Origin: Nitriliruptoraceae bacterium
GTDB taxonomy: Bacteria > Actinomycetota > Nitriliruptoria > Nitriliruptorales > Nitriliruptoraceae
Direction of reading: 5' to 3'
DNA length: 5,070 nucleotides
NCBI GenBank assembly: GCA_007121975.1
Contig: SKJO01000145.1
Span: 1 to 5,070 of the forward strand
Positions within the stretch are counted from its first letter, which is position 1, and every line of letters starts with the position of its first letter. The position numbers and the translations under genes were made by a program. The notes under the pieces were generated by a model. It did not search any database, was not told the DNA's origin, and was given only the letters and a program-made list of their open reading frames with translations. This document shows positions 1-4,951 of this stretch, in pieces.

Positions 1-392
1 CACCTCGCGGTCGTGCCCGTGCGGGCGGCGTGCGTCGCGCGGCTGCTGGCCAGCGCACGGCGCACCTGCTCGAGCAGCTGGGGATCACCGCCGGCGCCCA
101 CGGCTGCCCGCGCGGCGAGAAGGGCGCTCAGCGCGGTGGCGGCGCTGCGCTCACGCGGCACGGTGGGCTGAGCCTCACGGGGCAGATCGGGACCACGTGG
201 GGAGCACCCGTCACCGCTGGCGGCGGTCGTCCCTCGGCAGCCGGGGGGCCAGCGGTCGGTGGCCCGGCACGGGCCGGGTGCTCCAGGTGTCGTCGTGCGG
301 TGGTCGGCAGACGTTGCCGGGTGGCGAACTCGTACGCGTGCAGGAGCCTCGTCGAACCGGATCCTGCCTCGGTCGTCGTCGTCGCGAAGCAT
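1..392 (-). CDS. Unrecognised protein, N-terminal part only; gene leaves the window on the left
   Basis: The minus strand has an open frame from an ATG at 392-390 to the left edge (130 codons) with no stop. An in-frame TGA lies eight codons upstream with no other start codon between, so this ATG is the first possible start. The ribosome binding site is weak (GGGCACCGAGC before ATG). The protein opens with MLRDDDDRGRIRFDE, then has a Pro/Thr/Gly/Arg-rich, low-complexity stretch (about residues 20-80) containing four cysteines. It then becomes helix-like from residue 81: ATALSALLAARAAV and DPQLLEQVRRALASS. The last 60 codons look clearly coding; the middle is less convincing, so a GTG at residue 78 (VPRERS) is an alternative start. 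It lies 65 nt behind the AAR-like gene on the same strand, with a hairpin between. I recognise no family and assign no function. Confidence 0.5.
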   Translation of the reverse strand, partial: MLRDDDDRGRIRFDEAPARVRVRHPATSADHRTTTPGAPGPCRATDRWPPGCRGTTAASGDGCSPRGPDLPREAQPTVPRERSAATALSALLAARAAVGAGGDPQLLEQVRRALASSRATHAARTGTTAR

Positions 393-415
393 GCTCGGTG
401 CCCGACGCCACGGTC

Positions 416-440
416 AAGCCGGCGCACCCAGCGCCGGCTT
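416..440 (-). terminator. Strong hairpin, candidate intrinsic terminator or attenuator
   Basis: A perfect inverted repeat, AAGCCGGCGC paired with GCGCCGGCTT, encloses a 5-nt loop. It lies 18 nt beyond the stop codon of the AAR-like gene and ends 24 nt before the start of the next minus-strand gene. There is no real U-tract after the stem on the minus strand (only TT then GACC). That is common for candidate terminators in high-GC actinobacteria but makes termination uncertain. It could instead stabilise the 3' end of the upstream transcript or reduce read-through into the left-edge gene. The stem is seen directly; its function is inferred from position. Confidence 0.55.
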
Positions 441-457
441 CGAACGGCTCGAGGGGC

Positions 458-2530
458 TCAGCCCTGCGCCGCAGCGGCATGCTCGGCACGACGCTCGAGC
501 GCACGCGCACGGATCTCAGCGATGTCCTCATCACTGTAGACGCCGTTGACCCCCGAGATGGTCGCAAGCTTCATGCCGTGCTTGAGCCCGAGCTTGTAGA
601 TCTCCTTGACCTTCTCCCACTCGATGGCCCGCCCCACGGTGTAGGTCTCGTAGCGCCCCTCGAGGGCGAGCACGACGGTCTCGGCCAGGCATGCGTACGC
701 CACGCCCGGAGGCAGGCCGATGCCCCGCATCTTGACCTCGTCACCGGGCAGCTGGATCTCGCCGGATTCGACCACGAGCACGTCGGGCCGCTTGGCCACG
801 TCCTCGGCCGACAGGTCGAGCGGACGGGCAACGTCGGTGATCACGCAGCCGGGCTTGACTTCCATGATGTCGAGCACCCGCTTGCCGGCCCCCGAGGTCG
901 CGGTGACGATCAGGTCCATCTGGCCGAGGTGGTCGTTGGGGGTGGCGGCGATGTGGATCCTCGCCCGGGGGTCCTGTGACTCGATGTCCTGCTTGAGCGC
1001 GAGCAGCTTGGCGGACTCCGGGGACACGAGCCACAGCTCGTCGCTGGACAGCGCCAGCAGACGGGCGCACACCGACCCGATCGCACCGGTCGCCCCGACC
1101 ACCATGGCATTGCCCTTGATGCGGCCCTGCTCATCGACCTCGGCAAGGCCAAGGCGCATGGTCGCATCCCGGGCCGCCCACAGGGCGCCCGACGCGCTGT
1201 AGCTGTTGCCGGTGGTGATCGGCAGGGGGGCACGACGGGCCACGGTGACGCCGGCGTCGCCGACCACCTTGGTGAAGGCACCGAGTCCCATGACCTGTGC
1301 GCCGAGCTTGCGGGCGGTCTCGGCGGCTGCGAGCAGCCGACCGTAGGTGAACTCGGGCCGGTGGGCCATCAGCTCCTTGGGCGTGCCGCCCACCGTGATC
1401 AGCCAGCCCTCGGCTTCGGCGCCGGTCGGGGACTTGATCCCGGTCACATGGCTGTAGGTGAACGGCGGCATGTAGGCCATGGCCTTCTCCATGGCGTCCA
1501 TCGCCGGCGGCGGCGCGACCTTGGCGATGGTTCCCAGCGGCTCCACGCTGCGGAAGTACTCCTGGGACAACGGGTGGATCACGAACGCGAAGCGGCTCTT
1601 TCGCCGCGGACCATTCGGGTACAGGGTCCGTGATTCCAAGCCGGCCGAGACGATCATGTCGAGCAGGTCGTCGTTGGTCAGATGCCCGTCATCGGGCCCG
1701 GCGATGACCACCATGATCGCTTCGAGCACGGCCGCGTTGACCGTCACCGAGAACGGCTGGGGGGTGGTGTCGAGCACCATGTCCACGCCTCGACCAGCGA
1801 GCTCGGTCAGGCGCTCCTCGGAGATCCCCGAGGTCACCAGCGTCTTGCCGGCGAGGTCCTCGAGCCCGAAGCCGACCAACTCCTCGTAGGTCGCAACGAC
1901 CACGTCACAGTCCCGGGCTGCCTTGCGGGCCAGCGCGTGGCTGAGCCGGTGCCCCGGGGTCTTGAAGTGGTCCTTGATCGGGTCGGGCAGCAGATGCAGC
2001 GGCCACAGCCCGGCCCTGGCGGCGAGCCCCAACATCGGCTTGGAGTCGAGCTTGGCCGGAAGGTCCAGACGCAGCAGCGGATCCGCGAACTCCAGGTTCG
2101 GGGTGAACTCGCGCAGGATCCGTGTGGTGCGGTCGTGGTTCACTCCCCCGAGCACGACGGTGCGGGCGTTGTTGAAGAACCCCGGCATCTCGTGATGCAC
2201 GTGCCGGATCGCCCACTCCTGCAGCACGTCGTTGAGCGTCTCACCGTCAACGATGGGCACGTCACCAGCGGCTTCACGGACCTGCTCGGTGACGTCATCC
2301 GGGCCGTCGTAGATCGCCAGCGCCCGGGCCTCGCGGATACCGGTCAGCGCGATCGCGTCGGCCTCCTCAGCCCAGGCGGCGACCAGCAACTCGGCGGTGT
2401 CGATGTCGCCATCGGCCCCAACCCGCACGATGCGCACGTCATGGTCGAGGAAGGTGACCTGCTCGTCGTAGTCGCGCTCCGAGGCTGCGAAGCTCACGTT
2501 GACGACGAGAAGGGGGGCAGAGGTGCTCAT
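458..2530 (-). CDS. Acyl-ACP reductase (AAR)-like NAD(P)-dependent oxidoreductase with a ~310-residue N-terminal extension
   Basis: The protein has 690 residues; start ATG 2530-2528 follows GGGAG five bases upstream, and the stop is TGA at 460-458. Residues ~313-660 parallel cyanobacterial long-chain acyl-ACP reductase (341 aa in Synechococcus elongatus), recalled from memory. FAFVIHPLS (314-322) matches the AAR start FGLIGHLTS; ARKLGAQVMGLGAFTKV (406-422) matches AQKHGIDISALGGFTSI; ITTGNSYSA matches FTTGNTHTA. The Rossmann loop VVGATGAIGS (G479, G482, G485) matches VVGATGDIGS, and AYACLAET with C614 matches the FACFAEA catalytic Cys294. The loop-to-cysteine spacing is 135 residues versus 132. 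AAR reduces fatty acyl-ACP to fatty aldehyde with NADPH through a cysteine thioester, so a cytosolic acyl-thioester reductase is the likely role; the actual substrate is unknown. Residues 1-310 look like two alpha/beta units (~6-115 and ~123-275) that I cannot name. No signal peptide or membrane segment is visible. No aldehyde oxygenase is nearby. A TTG start at 2632 is possible but has no support. Confidence 0.88.
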   Translation of the reverse strand: MSTSAPLLVVNVSFAASERDYDEQVTFLDHDVRIVRVGADGDIDTAELLVAAWAEEADAIALTGIREARALAIYDGPDDVTEQVREAAGDVPIVDGETLNDVLQEWAIRHVHHEMPGFFNNARTVVLGGVNHDRTTRILREFTPNLEFADPLLRLDLPAKLDSKPMLGLAARAGLWPLHLLPDPIKDHFKTPGHRLSHALARKAARDCDVVVATYEELVGFGLEDLAGKTLVTSGISEERLTELAGRGVDMVLDTTPQPFSVTVNAAVLEAIMVVIAGPDDGHLTNDDLLDMIVSAGLESRTLYPNGPRRKSRFAFVIHPLSQEYFRSVEPLGTIAKVAPPPAMDAMEKAMAYMPPFTYSHVTGIKSPTGAEAEGWLITVGGTPKELMAHRPEFTYGRLLAAAETARKLGAQVMGLGAFTKVVGDAGVTVARRAPLPITTGNSYSASGALWAARDATMRLGLAEVDEQGRIKGNAMVVGATGAIGSVCARLLALSSDELWLVSPESAKLLALKQDIESQDPRARIHIAATPNDHLGQMDLIVTATSGAGKRVLDIMEVKPGCVITDVARPLDLSAEDVAKRPDVLVVESGEIQLPGDEVKMRGIGLPPGVAYACLAETVVLALEGRYETYTVGRAIEWEKVKEIYKLGLKHGMKLATISGVNGVYSDEDIAEIRARALERRAEHAAAAQG

Positions 2531-2682
2531 CGGTTCTCCCAGTGGTCGTGCGCCGCTCCCGGGACCACCAGCGGACACCGGCGCGCGGCATGCCGCATGC
2601 GCGGCCGGACGTCCCATCGCGCCGACCGACAACCGCGCACCATTGGTCCGTGGACGTCGACCAGCGGAACCTCGTCCGACAT
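2527..2682 (-). CDS. Possible small upstream ORF overlapping the AAR-like start (ATGA)
   Basis: This 51-codon frame runs from ATG 2682-2680 to a TGA whose first two bases are the last two of the AAR-like gene's ATG, giving the ATGA overlap typical of translationally coupled genes. The product begins MSDEVPLVDVHGPMVRG and continues rich in Arg with two cysteines, ending HDHWENR. The ribosome binding site for the AAR-like gene lies inside its final codons. There is no convincing ribosome binding site of its own, the composition after residue 17 is not strongly protein-like, and I recognise no family. It could equally be a chance frame in the 5' leader. Confidence 0.22.
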   Translation of the reverse strand: MSDEVPLVDVHGPMVRGCRSARWDVRPRMRHAARRCPLVVPGAAHDHWENR

Positions 2683-2884
2683 GCGCCGGGGCGCGGTGGC
2701 TGGTGATGTAGTCGCAGTCTAGAGGCTCACGGCCGGCGTGGAGCAGGTTCTGGCACCGGTCGCCCCGCCGGGGCCTTCCAAGCGCTCACCCCGCAGCGAC
2801 CCAGCCGTCCCCCGGGGCCGTCCCCCGGGGCCGTCCACCGGGGCCGTCCACCGGGGCCATCCCGCTGGACCATCCCCCGAGCGG
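2531..2884. other. Spacer between the membrane-protein gene and the AAR-like gene
   Basis: This 354-bp gap on the minus strand contains the AAR-like gene's ribosome binding site (GGGAG, 2540-2536), the possible small overlapping ORF, and the 13-bp tandem repeat array near its right end. A TAGACT hexamer at 2721-2716 (minus strand) is the best -10-like sequence, but there is no good -35 match 16-18 bases upstream, so I do not call a promoter. Long frames here on the plus strand read through the repeat in low-complexity Pro/Arg/Gly and look like chance frames. I see no RNA gene or riboswitch-like structure. Confidence 0.5.
2805..2880. repeat. 13-bp GC-rich tandem repeat, about 5.8 units
   Basis: Consecutive 13-bp units start at 2805, 2818, 2831, 2844, 2857 and 2870. 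The first two are CCGTCCCCCGGGG; the next two are CCGTCCACCGGGG; the fifth is diverged (CCATCCCGCTGGA); the sixth is truncated (CCATCCCCCGA). Several units contain a CCCCGGGG self-complementary core, so the array can form stacked small hairpins. It begins 4 bp beyond the stop codon of the membrane-protein gene, so it may act in transcript ending or 3' protection, or be a neutral slippage array. Because 13 is not a multiple of 3, it is unlikely to be protein-coding. Confidence 0.9.
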
Positions 2885-3778
2885 TCAACCCGCGGTGGCC
2901 GCACGCAGTGCATCTGCGTCGAGGACCACCGAAGCGAAGGTCTCCTCGATCTCGAACACCGTCGGACCCGCACCCTCGCTGAGCATCACCATCACGACGA
3001 TCAGGGGACGAGCATCGTCGGCGACCTCGAGCAGCAGGATGCCCTGATCGAAAGGAGCCGCTTCGTCAGGTACCGAGTGCAGCAGGGACGTTGCCCCATC
3101 CGCGCCGGGGACCCGCGGCTGGTCCCGACCGATCTCGGTCGCTCCGAATGCTGCGGCGTCGAGTTCGACCTCACGCACCGCCTCCCCGAGGCTGGCGTAC
3201 CCGTCGTCGACGAACACCTCGAGGTAGCCCTCGGGGGGCTGGGTGCCCTCGAACCCGGGCAGCCCGGACGCTGCGAACACCTCGAAGCTCCACCCGCTGC
3301 CAGCGGGCGGGACCAGCGACAGCCAGGGCACCGGCTGCTCGCGGGGTCCGGCCGCCGCTGGATCCTCGACCGGCGGGGCGGCCGGCTCATCGGGGTGCGA
3401 GTCCGTATCGGGATCCGTCGGGAGCTGCTCCTGTGAGGGATCAGTGGGATCCTCGACCTCCGCCTCCGCGACCTCCGAGGCCACCTGCTCCTCTGGCTCG
3501 GCGACCTCGGCCTCGGGGTCTTCGACACCGTTCGCGGCGCCCTGCGAGGCGTCGTCGACCGCCTCGGGTACGAACTCCTCGGGATCCGACTGGTCGGCGG
3601 CGGCATCCGGCTCACCGCCGAGCACCGTCCACCACGCGATCCCACCTCCCACCACCAGGATGCCGAGTAGCCCGAGAGCACCAAGCACCCACGGCAGGGG
3701 TCGGCGGACGTCGGCCGAACCGCGACCGGCGCCGTCGGGTCCGGGGGGCGGCTGAGGGGATCGTGCGGAGAAGGACAT
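2885..3778 (-). CDS. Single-pass membrane protein with acidic linker and extracytoplasmic domain, unknown function
   Basis: The protein has 297 residues; start ATG 3778-3776 has GGAG four bases upstream (CCACGGAGTGGC), and the stop is TGA 2887-2885. A TTG 27 bp further upstream is open but lacks comparable support. Residues 1-25 are a Pro/Gly/Ser-rich, basic cytoplasmic tail. Residues 28-53 (from PLPWVLGALGLLGILVVGGG) form one hydrophobic helix after RR, so the rest should lie outside the membrane. Residues 58-148 are a disordered, strongly acidic linker of Glu, Asp, Pro, Ala and Val with almost no basic residues. Residues 150-295 look folded, with alternating strands such as GYLEVFVDD and ARPLIVVMVML and a final FEIEETFASVVL helix. 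This layout resembles membrane-anchored PsbP/Mog1-like actinobacterial proteins, but that is only a fold-level impression. No catalytic motif is visible and there is no lipobox cysteine. The tandem repeat follows its stop. Confidence 0.82.
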   Translation of the reverse strand: MSFSARSPQPPPGPDGAGRGSADVRRPLPWVLGALGLLGILVVGGGIAWWTVLGGEPDAAADQSDPEEFVPEAVDDASQGAANGVEDPEAEVAEPEEQVASEVAEAEVEDPTDPSQEQLPTDPDTDSHPDEPAAPPVEDPAAAGPREQPVPWLSLVPPAGSGWSFEVFAASGLPGFEGTQPPEGYLEVFVDDGYASLGEAVREVELDAAAFGATEIGRDQPRVPGADGATSLLHSVPDEAAPFDQGILLLEVADDARPLIVVMVMLSEGAGPTVFEIEETFASVVLDADALRAATAG

Positions 3779-3884
3779 GCCACTCCGTGGTGATCGCGGA
3801 AGCAAGACGACGCTTGCGCGCGCGATGGCCGGGCAATGTTCGGTGGCGCGCGGCGCGTGCGGGTGCTCGAGGTGGGTTCTGGTC

Positions 3885-4082
3885 GCGTTCGTAGATGCGT
3901 AGGGAGAGGGTTTCGAGTTGGTCGATCAGGTCGCGCAGCCGTCGTGCGTGGTCGAACCAGGGGCCGTAGTGCTCGGCTTGCGGGTCGGCCTGGCAGCGAC
4001 AGCCGGGCGTGCCGCAGGCCGTGGAGCGCTCGAGCACGGTGCCCGGCAGCGCGAGGCCGGCCCGGGCCAGCCGTAGCCTACC
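3885..4082 (-). pseudogene. Remnant of a CxxxxCxC small protein (DUF6788-like) with an internal deletion
   Basis: On the minus strand about 66 codons read GRLRLARAGLALPGTVLERS, then ACGTPGCRCQADP, then HYGPWFDHARRLRDLIDQLE and TLSLRIYER. From memory, families of the DUF6788 type start with a Gly-Ser/Thr-Leu-Val-Glu-Arg segment, then CGxPxCRC, then a basic stretch (GPYWQWTRKVxGKTVTR-like), then YGPWFDNARRLRxLL and a helix ending LSLR. Here CRCQADP runs almost directly into HYGPWFD, so roughly 25 residues of the middle appear to be missing in frame. The frame stays open on both sides (4283 to 3612), but the flanks look unrelated and the downstream part overlaps the membrane-protein start, so no proper start or stop belongs to it. 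Such proteins are often seen near transposases, which fits a decayed mobile neighbourhood. The alternative is a short functional variant. The family name is from memory. Confidence 0.5.
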
Positions 4083-4281
4083 GACGGGCAGAGATCCGTT
4101 GCCGACACGATCGAGGGCGCGCCGAGGCGGAACGGGACCCCACGCCCTGGACAGCTCGCCCCCCCGGTGGGTCCCTGCAGTCCGCTGCGTCGTGTCTGCC
4201 GTATGGCCCGTGCGTCCTTCGTACGGCCCACTGCGGTTCGTGCACCGCCCGAGCGCAGCACGCGCATGACACCGCAGGCGC

Positions 4282-4682
4282 ATGCATGTTCAGCACATGG
4301 ATGGCGACCGCCCCCCACCACCGCGACCGGCTGCCCCCACGGCCGGCGAGGTCCTCCCCGACCACGCCGGGGCTCACGGTCCGGACGCGGATGCGGGTGT
4401 GGCCGGCGTCGCAGCCCACCCCGCCGCCGCCTGACGATGCGGACGTGCCCGTCGAGCCGCTGTCCTCTCTGGATGCGCTCGGTGCGCGGCCGTCGGGGTG
4501 CGGTGACGCTGCGATGCCGCCGGTGGACCTGTCACCGCTGCCGGTGGACCTGTCACCGCTGCCGGCAGAGCTCCATCCCCTGATCGAACGGCGGGCCGCC
4601 GGTGGATCTGGCCGTGCCCGATGATCATGCTGATCTGGCCCAGCTGCGGACACCAGGCGAGACGATCGAGCACGCAGCGTGA
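4282..4682 (+). pseudogene. Frame-broken, coding-like segments (two apparent frameshifts), unknown protein
   Basis: Three acidic, codon-biased segments follow each other in successive frames. 4282-4434 begins MHVQHMDGDRPPPPRPAAPT and includes GEVLPDHAGAHGPDADAGVA, then stops. From about 4433 the next frame reads DDADVPVEPLSSLDALGARP and continues through MPPVDLSPLPVDLSPLP to LPAELHPLIERRA. From about 4594 the third frame reads GPPVDLAVPDDHADLAQLRT and ends PGETIEHAA at a TGA (4680-4682). Each switch is a +1 frame change where the previous frame loses its acidic character or stops. This is what a gene with two indels would look like. I recognise no family. The 200 bp before it (4083-4281) hold nothing I can call. 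Alternatively the segments are unrelated chance frames in GC-rich DNA. Confidence 0.3.
4520..4561 (+). repeat. Perfect 21-bp tandem duplication (encodes PVDLSPL twice)
   Basis: Two identical 21-bp units, 4520-4540 and 4541-4561, begin CCGGTGGACCTG and end TCACCGCTG. In the local reading frame each encodes PVDLSPL, so the duplication keeps the frame. A diverged third partial copy, CCGGTGGATCTG (11 of 12 bases), lies at 4599-4610. Its spacing from the second unit (58 bp) puts it in another frame, in keeping with an indel after the duplication. Confidence 0.92.
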
Positions 4683-4810
4683 GCCCGCCGACCGCACCGC
4701 GCCAGCCATTCGGGACTGACTGAGCGATGAACGCACAGCGGCCTGCGTTCGATCGGATTTTGACGGCTGATGGTTGACTCTCGTTCTCCGATCGGCAATC
4801 GTGGGGGTGT

Positions 4811-4824
4811 CGGGAGCGCTCCCA
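4811..4824. promoter_or_regulatory. Upstream LacI-family operator O1 (CebR-type palindrome)
   Basis: The site CGGGAGCGCTCCCA contains a perfect 12-bp palindrome GGGAGCGCTCCC and matches 13 of 14 bases of TGGGAGCGCTCCCA, the known operator of actinobacterial CebR-like LacI regulators. It sits 128 bp before the start of a LacI-family gene, and its central CG is typical of LacI-family sites. Binding by the adjacent regulator is inferred. Confidence 0.75.
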
Positions 4825-4919
4825 GACTTGGCGAAACGGAGCGGCAATCGAAGCCAGTTAGACCGCTAGAATGCGCTTATAGAAGGTATATGACCGGATC
4901 TTGAAGTGAAGATCACGGA
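4825..4919 (+). promoter_or_regulatory. Probable promoter region of the LacI-type regulator, between two operators
   Basis: GC content falls clearly here compared with the rest of the window. -10-like hexamers are TAGAAT at 4867-4872 (5 of 6 to TATAAT), TATAGA at 4878-4883 and TATATG at 4887-4892. None has a good TTGACA-like hexamer at 16-18 bp, so the exact promoter is undecided; TTGGCG at 4828-4833 and TTGACT at 4774-4779 are too far from these. A 6-bp dyad, GATCTT (4897-4902) with AAGATC (4909-4914), lies just before the second operator. A promoter in this segment would be flanked by both operators. Confidence 0.4.
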
Positions 4920-4933
4920 TGGGAGCGTTCCCA
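4920..4933. promoter_or_regulatory. Downstream LacI-family operator O2
   Basis: TGGGAGCGTTCCCA matches 13 of 14 bases of the CebR-type operator TGGGAGCGCTCCCA and has one mismatch between its half-sites. Its centre is 109 bp from the centre of O1, and it ends 18 bp before the GTG start of the regulator gene, just ahead of the ribosome binding site. Occupancy here would block transcription into, or leaving, the leader, so autorepression is likely. Two sites at this distance would also allow looping. Both roles are inferred. Confidence 0.78.
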
Positions 4934-4951
4934 TCAGGGCGAGGTGACAAC

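Noticed and set aside
30..979. Overlapping plus-strand open frames at the left end
   Set aside because: They are antisense to the left-edge gene and the AAR-like gene end, Arg/Gly-rich, with no ribosome binding sites or domain features.
2531..2632. N-terminal extension of the AAR-like protein from a TTG at 2632
   Set aside because: The extra 34 residues are low-complexity, TTG lacks a ribosome binding site, and ATG 2530 has GGGAG at proper spacing followed by a typical beta-strand start.
2716..2721. TAGACT as -10 of a promoter for the AAR-like gene
   Set aside because: There is no acceptable -35 hexamer at 16-18 bp, and four of six matches is expected by chance.
1682..2722. 346-codon plus-strand open frame
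   Set aside because: It is antisense to the well-supported AAR-like gene and is a by-product of the high-GC codon pattern.
2805..2880. CRISPR array
   Set aside because: Units are contiguous 13-mers with no spacers.
3779..3805. TTG start for the membrane protein at 3805
   Set aside because: ATG 3778 has a GGAG site close upstream; the extra nine residues add nothing recognisable.
4200..4229. Near-direct repeat CGTATGGCCC / CGTACGGCCC, 20 bp apart, as an attachment or target site
   Set aside because: It is only 10 bp with one mismatch and no element ends beside it; chance is likely in GC-rich DNA.
3612..4283. 223-codon minus-strand open frame as an intact gene
   Set aside because: Only about 66 codons in the middle resemble a protein family; the end overlaps the membrane-protein gene out of frame and the start is basic low-complexity sequence.
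3836..4624. 262-codon plus-strand open frame as an intact gene
   Set aside because: Its first two thirds are Arg/Pro/Gly-rich and antisense to the CxxxxCxC remnant; only the last part (about 4433-4590) has coding character.
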